Assembly: GCA_030849805.1 (NCBI GenBank)
Contig: JASANZ010002231.1
Coordinates: forward strand, 1 to 64,000
DNA: 64,000 nucleotides
Reading direction: 5' to 3'
From: Sergeia podlipaevii
Lineage: Eukaryota > Euglenozoa > Kinetoplastea > Trypanosomatida > Trypanosomatidae
The notes beneath the pieces are model-generated. The model worked only from the letters and a program-made list of their open reading frames with translations, had not been told where the DNA came from and searched no databases. Positions 1 to 9,424 of the stretch are shown piece by piece (position 1 is the stretch's first letter; each line of letters begins with the position of its first letter). The position numbers and the translations under genes were made by a program.

Positions 1-667
1 ACACCTGCGTGCCCTCCTCACGCACAAGAAACCGGTACATGCCCATCGTGCCAGGAATGGAGGTGATATTGCACGTTAGCGTAGACTGCGTGCGCTTAGT
101 GACCGTGCATGTAGGAAAGTCATACCCGACCTCGTCATAATAGTAAAAGACGACCTCGTACGTGACACTGGTGTCAAAGTTGCCGATAATCAACCAGTTG
201 GTGCCGGACGTGGGCCACGTGCCAGACTGCCCGGCGACGAGGAAGCGGTCAGCGGAGGCGACCGCATTGTTCCACCCGTCCACGCCTGACGAGGTACCAA
301 AGTTGCCAATAACCAAGTTGCCTGCGGGGATCGTCTCGCTGCCATCGGACAGCGTAATGGCCTGCTGCCCGAGCACGGTCTTCGCTTCGTCCGCGACGGT
401 CAGCTTGCACGTCAGAGTGGCGCCGCTCATCACAATGTTCGCGCACGTGAGGCCGCTGTTGGCCCCACCGATCGTTACGGTGGTTATGGGTGTGCTCGGA
501 GCGGTGTCAAGTGTCAGCGTGACAGTGGCGCCGTTTTCACACTGGCCATTGGAGCCTTTGCAATCGCCGTTCGTGACAGTAAGTGCAAGCACTGACACGC
601 TGGAGCTTAGCAGCAGCAGCATCAAGAGCGAGAGCGGCAGCAAGGGCACCAAGGGTGGGGTCGCCAT
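1..667 (-). CDS. Secreted or surface protein with Cys-paired repeats, C-terminus cut by window edge
   Basis: Reading leftwards from ATG at 667-665, the frame stays open to base 1, giving 222 residues with no stop, so the 3' part lies outside the window. Residues 1-29 form a clear signal peptide (charge-poor start, Leu/Ser-rich core). The mature part is rich in Thr, Ser, Gly and Val and looks beta-stranded. Cysteines occur in pairs with the same spacing (C75/C87 and C187/C199, 11 residues between), each ending in a Leu-Thr-Cys motif, and there is an earlier pair C36/C43. A short phrase, I-G-N-F-x-T-S, occurs twice (about 120-126 and 161-167). This suggests tandem Ig-like or adhesin-like domains. 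It is the last gene of a run of three surface-type genes on the same strand and shares the Cys-pair style with the gene at 7093-8889. Family not recognised. Confidence 0.75.
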   Translation of the reverse strand, partial: MATPPLVPLLPLSLLMLLLLSSSVSVLALTVTNGDCKGSNGQCENGATVTLTLDTAPSTPITTVTIGGANSGLTCANIVMSGATLTCKLTVADEAKTVLGQQAITLSDGSETIPAGNLVIGNFGTSSGVDGWNNAVASADRFLVAGQSGTWPTSGTNWLIIGNFDTSVTYEVVFYYYDEVGYDFPTCTVTKRTQSTLTCNITSIPGTMGMYRFLVREEGTQV

Positions 668-1712
668 GGCGTTGGTGTGTGGCAGAGGTGTGAGGATGTG
701 TGCGGATCTGTGGTTGTGTGATAGGTGATTGTCTGTAACGACGGTGAAGTGTAAAAAGATATCTCTTGGAAGAGCGATACGTACTTGTCGTATGTACAGT
801 TAATGTAAATGTGTATATAAAAAGAAAGAGAGGGAGGGAGAAAAAAAGGAAAGAGGAATGAGGGCATAGTAAGAGGGAAACAGAAAGAAATAAGCCATTA
901 AATGCAAAGTCACAATAGACAGCATCAAAGAAATCAGGAGTGTATGACTATTCATGCAGTGGAAGATATATTTTCCTGTTGCTTGTTTAATGATCTTTTT
1001 TTCCCCTAAAGGAGCAGTTTCTCCATTTTCTGCTTTTTCTTTTTCTTCCGTTCTCTCTCTCTGATTCATCCTGTATGCATTTCCTACCGAGTCTCCGCTG
1101 CTACTTTGAACTCTCAGGCTGTTGTAGTCGGAAAAGGGAGTGTGAGAATCTGCAAAGACAAAAACTAAAACGTTTAAAATGTAGGAAAACATGCTTGTTA
1201 AAGTCCCCATCCTATACTACTCCAGCAGGTGTGTCGCACGCATGCTAGGTTCCCTTATTTGTTTACCAAAGCAGATAGTGGCACGTTTGCTATCCATTTT
1301 TCTCTTTTAAAGAATAGATGTAGAAGACTAAAGCATCAGTAGAAACTATCTCTGTGCTCTTATTACCTATCCATTGCTCTTTTCATCCCTCTTTTATGAA
1401 TGCGTCTTTGATAGGTTTCAACTCCCTTGTTACTTACTATCGCAGTGGGGCGTCATCAGAAATGTTTTCTTTTCACATTTGTTCCAATATATTCTCCCCC
1501 TTCGTATTAAAACACAAACGTTTTGTCTGTTATAGACGTATAGACAACAACAACAACAACGTAACAAAACGGATAATAGATATCCGTTGAATTTCACGCG
1601 GATTTGCCATTAGTGAGAAAATGTTCCTCTTATTTTTTTTCTATTTTCACTATTGAGAAAAACAATCTGTGGAGTCATATGCACAAGGACCAAAGAAGAA
1701 TAAAAAAAATAC
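668..1712. other. Intergenic region: 5' flank of the partial surface gene, 3' flank of the 1462-aa gene
   Basis: No credible gene. It holds a purine/pyrimidine tract (818-857), a plus-strand pyrimidine-rich stretch (about 1019-1065) and an (AAC)n microsatellite near 1546-1559. Short open frames here are AT-rich and lack domains. Confidence 0.6.
784..857 (-). promoter_or_regulatory. Candidate trans-splice acceptor for the 1-667 gene
   Basis: On the minus strand a long polypyrimidine tract (complement of the purine run 818-857) is followed by the first AG at 785-784, about 117 bases before the ATG at 667. A tract followed by the first AG is the usual kinetoplastid spliced-leader acceptor arrangement. 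The exact site is inferred. Confidence 0.45.
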
Positions 1713-4700
1713 TTATTGACTTGATCCGCTGCTGCACAGTTTATCATACACAGCGTACTCGTTGTGTGCGTCGACAGAGCCTGATGTGTGCGCTTCGGCC
1801 AGCGTTGCAGTGGACGCAGCCACGATGGCGGTGAGCGTGTGAGTTCTGCGCACGTAATAAATCAAGAGAAGAAGTGAAGCAATAAAAAGCACAGCCACAA
1901 CCGCGAGCAGCGTTCCAAGAACAATCTTCGCAGTGGGTGACTGCTTCTTCACCTCGCTCATCACACCATCAGCCGGAACCACACCCACATCTGTAGGGAG
2001 TGCGGACACACGTCCTTTCCGGTACGTGAGCTGTGCTGTTCCATTGCTGTAAGAAGTGTAGCACGCTGAGCACACGCACAGACAGTTAAGAGTGGAGCCC
2101 TTGTATGTGTCTGCCTGAGCCCAAAAAGACAAGGCGTTCGTCAGTAGGGCTGCGTGCTTGGTGGCGCCTGCATCAGTGAACAGAGCGTTACACGCGGCCA
2201 CAGCCGCAGCCGCGTTGGCGCATGCATTGGAATTGCCTGAAACAAGCTGTGGAAACGCCACTGCGTCTCCTTCGCGTGCGCCGCTGCGTAGCTGAACCGG
2301 CACTGGACCTGCTCCAGCAGTGATTGAAGAAGGGGCAGTGGTGAGAGGCTCCGCGACAATGGCGCCTGCCAACGTCCCAGAGGTTTCGTTGTACACCATT
2401 ACATAATATTCGCCAGCTGGAGTCGCTGCGGGTAAGGAAAAAACAGCAGCCAGCTGCTCAACATCAATGGAAACTAGCCCCAGGAATTTGTCACTAGTCG
2501 CTGTGCTGGCAGCCGCTGCAGGATCGTACAAGCGTTCGAGCTCAATGACAGGAATAGATACAGAGATGAGTGCAGCGCGCCAGCCTGCTTCCACGCCAGA
2601 AATTAGCACCGCGCAGACGACTGAAGTGGTGATAGTGTTGCTCACTGCACAGGAGCGGCTCAGCACGGACATCGTGGTCTCGATAATGACTTGTGATGTG
2701 CTGGAGGGGCCTGGACGGGTGCCAATAACTGCACGTGCGACAACTGTTGCCGAGGCTGAAAGCTTCAGTGGGGATGTGTACGTCAGCCATGTGTTGTTGT
2801 CAGCTTCTTCCAGGGTGCTCATCATCTTCACATTTTCAGCGTCATTACTGTGACCTTTGATGATGCGATATTGCAGAGTTGTCGCAGGTGTGACGCAGTC
2901 AATGCCAATAGACAGTGTGCGCGCCGCAGACGGCTGTAGAACAGAAATGGTTGGGGTAGCAATGGGCTCATAACTCTGGTAGGCAAAGCCAATAAGCGGC
3001 TGAGCAAGCGCACCTTGACGCTGTTGCTGATGCTTCGTAGATGAAGTACTCAGAGAAAGAGAAAAAGATGGGCCCTCGCTGGCGCGGCAGCAGCCAACCT
3101 TTTGCTGTCCTTTGTTGTCCGCAGCGCCAGTAGAATGCAACCGAGTTATGTCTTCGTGCCCAGCTACAGAGCATTCTGGATTAGCATAGTCGCTGGAGAG
3201 CAGCACCCACATGTCTTCGGCATCCTTCACAGGGGCGTAGGTGGGCCGAGAAAGTCCCATGCCTCTACGCAAAGCTCCAAGTGGGCAATACGCCTCCAAG
3301 GAACAAAGACTGAACTCGGAGCCAAGCTGCATACTGCACTGCACATTAGCGGCCAGCCAATTGTTCAGGTTAGCGTCTACGGCTGTGGGTGTCACGAGTT
3401 CAAAGCCGTTTGAAGACTGCATCTTCACCACTACTTGGTGCCAGCCTGAGGACAAGGTTATCGCAGCTGAAGCTGCGATAGCGCCTTCCACCTCTGTCAT
3501 GATCGGCTTTCCATCTATCCACAGCGTAAAGCTCCCTCCACTAATCGACGTGTTGAGCGTAACGGGTGCAGACTCTGCGAGATAGAGGGAGAGGGCCCAG
3601 TAGCGTCTAAAACTGCCCGCAAATGGGAAGGCCCCGGCACCCCAAGAGCCCTCAGCACGCTGAGGCTGCCACTTGAACGCGACTGTATCCGCAGCAGCAC
3701 CATTGGGTAGCTCCATCACCTCCGCACCTTCGTAAATGGCATGAGAGGAAGTGAGTGGGAAATCTGTGAAGGTAAAGTTCTCGCGCTCGAGCGTGCGTGA
3801 CCAGTCGAACGGCACTGCCGCCTCCACTCCTCCACCAGCAGTGGCGAAGGCGCGAGATGTGATGCTGCTCCTGCTGGAGAGTGCCAGAGCCTCAGTGAGT
3901 GGCTCGTCAATGTTGACGACATGCACACCTGGCGGAAGTCCGGTCGGTATCTGCACTGCTGCTGTCAGTCTAAAGCCGGAAAAGATGGGCCGCAGTCGGT
4001 ATGTCACGCCAGGTGCTGAAGCAGCCACAACAGCCCGTACAATAACTTGATGCCACCCAGGTGTCAACGCCGTCTTCACCTTAACAGTCTCGCTGCCTGT
4101 TGTCTCTGAGGCGTAGACGGAGAGTCCGTCCAAGAAGAACGCAAACGCGCCTTGTCCCTCTAACTGCCACATCACGGTCTTACTCATTGCATCTTTGTTA
4201 TCATTGCGCACAGCGAAGGCCGTGTACATGACGGCGTAGCGGGACGTTGCATGGTTAGCCTTTTCATCCGCCTCTGTTTCCGCGCCGTCACGAGGAAGAT
4301 CAGAGCCGCTCACGCGCACATAACCTCCAGAGAAGGTACGAGCGGTCCACACCGCGTCATGATCACTGCCAGCGGAGACAACTGGCGATCCTGCGTGTGG
4401 GGCAGCCAAATACATGGAAATCAGATCAGCTGCTGCATCGGCGGTGGGCAGTGGCCCCGTACTAGGCGACAGCCACTGCGTTATATAGGCGTCACTCTCC
4501 AAGCGGTAGCTGCCGTTGTAAATTTCAAGTGAAGGCTCGGCGGCATATGCGGAGCCGCTGCCATGAAGGCGCAGGCGCAAGTATGTGTCCGATGCGCTGC
4601 GAGAATATTGCTTGATAAAGACCTGTTGGTAGCCCTTCTGAAGGGTGACGGGAAACATACTCATGCGCCGATCTGTATTGCCCTCTGGTACATTTTTCGA

Positions 4701-6101
4701 GAACCCATTCGGTGGTACGACCACTGTGCCTCCCATGTAGATGACCGCGTCATCGTCTACCATAACGTCCATCACAACGACTTGTTCTGAGAAACTATAG
4801 AGAGTGAAACCGTAAAAGTGCAGCGCACTCACCTCCTTGCCTTTCTCTTTGACATCGCTTCCTTCGTCTGAACTAACAAAAGACACACCGTCTTTTCCGT
4901 TAGGATGCACGAGTACCCACTTAGACGTCGTCAAAGTCGCCCCCGCTCCAGGCCCCTTCACGGACAGCGTGTCCCCATCTAGCGCGTGCACCTCCGCCTC
5001 GCCGCCCTCATCTGGTGCAGTCCTCACAACCCAGTCGTTCTCCAGCGCTGCTGCACGATCAACCCCACGTACTGCTGGCACCCCTTGTGCACCAAAGTGG
5101 AGTACTGTGTGGATGAACGCCAGGGAGCACGGCGTCATCTCCTCTGCCGCCCCGTGACCAGTCTGGGGAAAGGAAGAGTACGATGGCACGGTGACAGAAA
5201 CAGTAGACGGTCCGCTGAAACCTTCGAGCTCTTCGCTGCCTTCAAGAGTAACAGAGACCTTGTATGAGTCGCCTGCCTGGACGGCCCCAGCGTCGCCCTC
5301 AAAGAGAAGATTGCCCTTGCCAAATGTCGTCATTTCGTGCTTTGTGCCGTTAAGAAGTATAGTAAAAGAGAGAGAGCCAGGGTACATCTCTCCCCGTGCG
5401 TTCCACAGTTTTATGTGAAACCCAACCGGCGCTCCAGCCACAACTGCCGACGGACCCGCTAGCCAGCCGAGACGATATAAGTTCGGTTCAAAGTGTGCAA
5501 TCGAAAGTGTAAAAGGCTGGTACCACGATGGTTCAGCGTGCGGAGAAGTAGCGCAGCATCCACCCTTGTGCACTGTCGCGGCAGTGTCGTTGCCGTCATC
5601 TCCCCAAAAAGAAAGCGCCTGCCGAGTGGTGCGGGTGTAGCCCAGTGGCGACCCTCCAAGCGCTGACGGCCACTGCGTCGACACACCCACAGGGTCAGAG
5701 TACGAGTCCCATTCTGGACTTGTGGGATCGTTCGCGGAGTATCGGTAAAGAGCATCCTCTGCGTGGGAGAGAAGCACGTCACAGAGCGTCTTGCCTGCCT
5801 TGGCGGGGAGAAAGTAGTCCTTGAAGGTCCCCATTGTTACAATGAGAACAAAGGCATCGCCGTAGGAGTCGAACTCGCTGCACGCCTCCAGATAGTTTCC
5901 TCCGTTTGCCTCGGCAGCTTTAGATATACCAGAAGTAAAATCATTGCGGGTGACTTGGCGACTGCCGTCGAACACGCCAAATACGTGTGGCTCCTCCCCT
6001 CTGTCTGCGTTGGGAAGTGCGAAAGCACTTACAATGAGAAGCAGTAAAAGAGGAACACGAGATATAAAAAATGACCTCTGCCAATTCATTGAACTGGGCA
6101 T
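1713..6101 (-). CDS. Large type I membrane surface protein with PA14-like modules
   Basis: This 1462-residue protein has a signal peptide (hydrophobic core about 11-29; a second Met at residue 5 is an equally good start), a long extracellular part and one membrane helix at about 1393-1417. A 45-residue tail containing a Tyr-based motif (NEYAVYDKL) follows. Three PA14-like beta modules are visible at about 430-513, 622-705 and 833-905. Each carries a G-[WY]-[HQ]-Q-V strand (near 490, 682 and 886), as in domains that bend around a displayed hydrophobic loop. Residues 1048-1140 resemble the chitobiase/hexosaminidase C-terminal Ig-like domain. Cys-doublet segments recur near 181, 1003 and in a Cys-rich stretch near the membrane, two of them close to an A-L-S-F-W phrase, suggesting an internal repeat. 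PA14 domains in other eukaryotes often bind glycans; a role in adhesion is inference. The family as a whole is not recognised. Confidence 0.85.
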   Translation of the reverse strand: MPSSMNWQRSFFISRVPLLLLLIVSAFALPNADRGEEPHVFGVFDGSRQVTRNDFTSGISKAAEANGGNYLEACSEFDSYGDAFVLIVTMGTFKDYFLPAKAGKTLCDVLLSHAEDALYRYSANDPTSPEWDSYSDPVGVSTQWPSALGGSPLGYTRTTRQALSFWGDDGNDTAATVHKGGCCATSPHAEPSWYQPFTLSIAHFEPNLYRLGWLAGPSAVVAGAPVGFHIKLWNARGEMYPGSLSFTILLNGTKHEMTTFGKGNLLFEGDAGAVQAGDSYKVSVTLEGSEELEGFSGPSTVSVTVPSYSSFPQTGHGAAEEMTPCSLAFIHTVLHFGAQGVPAVRGVDRAAALENDWVVRTAPDEGGEAEVHALDGDTLSVKGPGAGATLTTSKWVLVHPNGKDGVSFVSSDEGSDVKEKGKEVSALHFYGFTLYSFSEQVVVMDVMVDDDAVIYMGGTVVVPPNGFSKNVPEGNTDRRMSMFPVTLQKGYQQVFIKQYSRSASDTYLRLRLHGSGSAYAAEPSLEIYNGSYRLESDAYITQWLSPSTGPLPTADAAADLISMYLAAPHAGSPVVSAGSDHDAVWTARTFSGGYVRVSGSDLPRDGAETEADEKANHATSRYAVMYTAFAVRNDNKDAMSKTVMWQLEGQGAFAFFLDGLSVYASETTGSETVKVKTALTPGWHQVIVRAVVAASAPGVTYRLRPIFSGFRLTAAVQIPTGLPPGVHVVNIDEPLTEALALSSRSSITSRAFATAGGGVEAAVPFDWSRTLERENFTFTDFPLTSSHAIYEGAEVMELPNGAAADTVAFKWQPQRAEGSWGAGAFPFAGSFRRYWALSLYLAESAPVTLNTSISGGSFTLWIDGKPIMTEVEGAIAASAAITLSSGWHQVVVKMQSSNGFELVTPTAVDANLNNWLAANVQCSMQLGSEFSLCSLEAYCPLGALRRGMGLSRPTYAPVKDAEDMWVLLSSDYANPECSVAGHEDITRLHSTGAADNKGQQKVGCCRASEGPSFSLSLSTSSTKHQQQRQGALAQPLIGFAYQSYEPIATPTISVLQPSAARTLSIGIDCVTPATTLQYRIIKGHSNDAENVKMMSTLEEADNNTWLTYTSPLKLSASATVVARAVIGTRPGPSSTSQVIIETTMSVLSRSCAVSNTITTSVVCAVLISGVEAGWRAALISVSIPVIELERLYDPAAAASTATSDKFLGLVSIDVEQLAAVFSLPAATPAGEYYVMVYNETSGTLAGAIVAEPLTTAPSSITAGAGPVPVQLRSGAREGDAVAFPQLVSGNSNACANAAAAVAACNALFTDAGATKHAALLTNALSFWAQADTYKGSTLNCLCVCSACYTSYSNGTAQLTYRKGRVSALPTDVGVVPADGVMSEVKKQSPTAKIVLGTLLAVVAVLFIASLLLLIYYVRRTHTLTAIVAASTATLAEAHTSGSVDAHNEYAVYDKLCSSGSSQ

Positions 6102-7092
6102 AGTGACCTGTAGTTGCGATACAACTTGAAATTGATAATGCTAACGGTACTTTTTCCTTTATTTTCTTCTGTAAATATATAGCTGTAATGCTGTTTTGGG
6201 TTCGTCTTTTTTCTCTTTTAGTCTTCTTTTTCCCGTTGAATCCCTTTTAAACTACCACTATTTAATAGAAATAGAAAACAGTACTGATAAGATATGTGTT
6301 CAGAAAATCATAATCTACCGCTCGCAACAATATATGCCTTTCGCTTAATGTATATTTTTCTTTTACTTTTTCGTCGCTCTCGCTTTCCTAACAAATATCA
6401 ACTAGCTTTCAATATGCTATATAAAGAAGGGCCTGAGAAAAAAAAATAGTTTTTGTTATCAGTGTTGTTATATTTTTATTTGCTTGCTTGTTACACCTTG
6501 GATGCAGAAAAGATAAAACTCTGCTCTTAGTACTTTTAAACGTCTTCAATGAGACAGAAAATGGTTGTTGGCTAACTGATTACTACACACAGTGTTCTTT
6601 ATAGCAGAAAAAAAAAACGTAAAGAAAAGAAGAGAGGAAAGGTGTGCATATATATATATATACTTTTAACTCACTTGGCAATAGTAATCATAACGATAGT
6701 AATTGTAAGAAAATTACAGATCCATGCACCTGCAAACATAGCAGAGCTTTTCCAAATTTTCCATGGTTTCTATTTCTTTATTCAATGGTATAAAGTATCA
6801 GATATGCAGGGGCAGGCAGTTATTGTGCGCGTCACAATAGGCAAAAAGAAAAAGTGTATATAGTTCTGCGCCAGGTTTGCCTGCAAGCAACAAAACCAAC
6901 ATTCAAGAGGTATCAAACACTAGGTATATGGCAACGGTGGGAAAAGAAAAACAAAATAGAAAGGAAAGTGGCAAACTTCAAAGACACAAAGTGTCGCTGC
7001 TCAAGGCTGTTCAAGATGAACGAACGAACCGCTTCAATCCCTCTTCCTCCTCCTCCTCCTCTCTTCCACACACATAAACATACTTACAGAAG
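6102..7092. other. Intergenic region between two surface-protein genes
   Basis: No credible gene. It contains an (AT)n run at about 6646-6661. A purine run just before it (6606-6641) is a polypyrimidine tract on the transcribed strand and could serve the 1462-aa gene with a 5' UTR of roughly 500 bases. A plus-strand TCC-rich run lies at about 7041-7068. The plus strand at 6150-6400 is unusually pyrimidine-rich. Confidence 0.55.
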
Positions 7093-8889
7093 CTACTCGT
7101 TGTCTTGGTGAAGGCGATAGCGTTTCACTGTCTTGTTGTCTACCACTGCCGGTGAGTCAGCACCGCGCTGAGAATGGTGGTCATCATCATTGTTGTTGTG
7201 GTTGGCATCGCCGTTTTGGGTCTGCATACTTGTGCGTTGCTGCTGCTGCTGTGCTGCCCATGCGTTCTCCGCTTCTTGAGCTGCCACTGCGAGCTCTCGT
7301 GCCTCTCTGTCCGCACGGATGCGCCTGATTTTGAGAGAACGTCGAATGACAACAAAGAAGCCAGCACTCAGTACAACCCCAAAGTAAAGGAGACCCACCG
7401 CAATGATGATCGCCTGATGCCCGTTAGTATCTTTTTCGTCATGATCCGGGACGGGAAAGATGTTCATGCGAAAAGGCGCTCCACCAACCTCCACACCAGA
7501 GACAAACATAGAAATGAAATCATCAGAGCGCGATCGCACGTCGGGAGCCGTATAGGTGAACACAATCGCGGCGCATTGGCAAACGGAGTCCCAGGAAATA
7601 TAGCGGAGTGAAGAAACATTCGAACCCTTCAGCTGTGTCGTCACTAAAAAGTACGAAACATCTCCGGATACTTGAGGAGAAATCTCCGCTACGCATTCGG
7701 TGTGATTGCGTGCCGTGACAACATTCACCTGACAGCCGCGAAACTTAACAGTGGCCGCGGTGGGTGGGACTCCCGATTGAAAAAAATAGGGTGAGCCCTG
7801 CACCTCTTCGCCACTTGTTGCGTGGACGCGAAGCCGCTGATGGGTAACTGCGTCATTCTTTTTTCGCGACCACGTTAGCCTGCCTGCATTTGGCCTGGCA
7901 GTCACAGTCATGTTCACTGCAAAATCATTCATGTTGTCCACCCAGGTGGCGCCAGTACCTTGGACCATGCGCTGCACCTCCATCGACAGTGTGAACTCAC
8001 CCTCTGCAAAGTGCACAGGACCAACTGCGTCTGCCGCGTACACAGAGCAGATAGTAGGCTTCACATCATCGATGCAGCGCAAAGAAGAGGAAGAGCCCTT
8101 GGGTTGCAGAATAGGATACTGAAGCGGAAAGCTGATGCTGCTTCCCTGCGCAGGCGCTGTCTTGGGGCTGGCAAACAGCGTAAACGCTTGGACACCGCTG
8201 GTAACACTATTTGGTGCTTGATAGATAAAAACGAGCTGTCCAATACCAGAGACAAAGGTGAAAGCACCGGCAATGTTAGCCTCACGCAACATGACGTCAG
8301 AGTTATGCGAAACAGCTGGATGCCCTCTCTCGTCAAGCAATGGCGCAGTACAGCGAGTGCTGCCCCTAAGTGTGAGACCCGCAGAGTTGGTCACATTACA
8401 CAAAAGGGGTCCAATAAAAGTTGCGGGGCGAGACAAAATCGCAATCGTAAGGCCACTTCTACGAATAGGCCCGCTATCCGTGCCAGAAACAGGTGCTTGA
8501 TATATCACCTGCACCGTAGCGTTTGTACCGTGGGTGGCTGCAAGCGTGAAGAGGGCGGTTGTGGGGTCATCATGGCCTGTAGTCACCGGGGAGGTGTTAA
8601 CAACCGCAGATGGCGTCGAGCTGATCACGTTAACAAGAAATTGGGAAGGAGAAAAGGAAGTAGTCGGCTCTTGTTGACTGTTGCGCACGTATATAATGCA
8701 CGTAACAGGAGTGTTAGACTCGGTCGTGGTTGGGCTGCAAGATAGCTCAGACTGGCGAGATGCGCTCACGCGCTCGATATATGTGCACAGTACTACACAT
8801 AAAAGTGCGCACCAAAATGCTGTATTCACCCTGGTGTTGGCACGCTTCCCTCCCCAACTGTCGAGACTCGATGTAATGAAGAAAGACAT
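7093..8889 (-). CDS. Type I membrane surface protein with Cys-paired repeats
   Basis: 598 residues from an ATG start. An N-terminal signal or anchor is seen at about 22-43. It is followed by roughly 450 residues of Ser/Thr/Val-rich beta-type sequence with several N-glycosylation motifs. A single membrane helix lies at about 493-515, followed by an 83-residue basic then Gln/Asn/Asp-rich cytoplasmic tail. At least four similar units begin with a Cys pair 8-15 residues apart (the first at C51/C64) and run to a V-x-Y-x-A-P strand near their end, as in tandem Ig-like modules. The Cys-pair style matches the partial gene at 1-667. It is the first transcribed of three surface genes in a row. No characterised family was recognised; a receptor or adhesin role is inference from topology only. 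Confidence 0.8.
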   Translation of the reverse strand: MSFFITSSLDSWGGKRANTRVNTAFWCALLCVVLCTYIERVSASRQSELSCSPTTTESNTPVTCIIYVRNSQQEPTTSFSPSQFLVNVISSTPSAVVNTSPVTTGHDDPTTALFTLAATHGTNATVQVIYQAPVSGTDSGPIRRSGLTIAILSRPATFIGPLLCNVTNSAGLTLRGSTRCTAPLLDERGHPAVSHNSDVMLREANIAGAFTFVSGIGQLVFIYQAPNSVTSGVQAFTLFASPKTAPAQGSSISFPLQYPILQPKGSSSSLRCIDDVKPTICSVYAADAVGPVHFAEGEFTLSMEVQRMVQGTGATWVDNMNDFAVNMTVTARPNAGRLTWSRKKNDAVTHQRLRVHATSGEEVQGSPYFFQSGVPPTAATVKFRGCQVNVVTARNHTECVAEISPQVSGDVSYFLVTTQLKGSNVSSLRYISWDSVCQCAAIVFTYTAPDVRSRSDDFISMFVSGVEVGGAPFRMNIFPVPDHDEKDTNGHQAIIIAVGLLYFGVVLSAGFFVVIRRSLKIRRIRADREARELAVAAQEAENAWAAQQQQQRTSMQTQNGDANHNNNDDDHHSQRGADSPAVVDNKTVKRYRLHQDNE

Positions 8890-9424
8890 GATGTGTATGG
8901 TGTATATGCTATACAGTTTACTTTCCTAACAAGAGACTAATGAAGAAAAAAAAGGCAGAAAAAAAGAAACTATAGCAGCCCTTCTATGTAGTCCTATATA
9001 CAGATATCCTTTGAAATAGATAAATATATATTTGTACCTTTATGACGTTCCAAGCGCAAGATGCAGGCTAAAGCAAAGCATGACATGGGAAAAGAGAAAT
9101 CAATTTTCAAAAAGAAAATGGCAGGAAATGCCATGGAAAAAAAAATGCCTAATACGGTGACTTTTCTCATCTTGTGTTCACTGACAAATGCAATTGTTAG
9201 GAAGGGCACTTTTAGTGCACTGTTCGCTATGAGGTCGTTCATTTTCGATAACCATTTTATTCAATGCTAAACAATATTGCAAGGATGATATATATATAAG
9301 AAGAAGATTATAGCAACAAAATACACACGCATAAGAAAAGAGGTAGGTAAGCAACATTTCCTAACAAATAAAAAATGTCTTCCCTCTACAGTTTTGCCAG
9401 AAGAGAATAAGTATTTTCGTAACT
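8890..9424. other. Intergenic region, no gene seen
   Basis: AT-rich with a short TATA repeat near 9289-9298. A hydrophobic 82-codon frame on the minus strand (8994-9242) has no recognisable domain and coding-unlike composition. Confidence 0.55.

Noticed and set aside
162..728. 188-codon open frame on the plus strand at the left edge
   Set aside because: It is antisense to the minus-strand surface-protein gene, whose signal peptide and regular Cys pairs make that strand the coding one.
8994..9242. 82-codon hydrophobic frame on the coding strand
   Set aside because: AT-driven hydrophobic composition, no conserved motif, and it fills a gap of ordinary UTR size.
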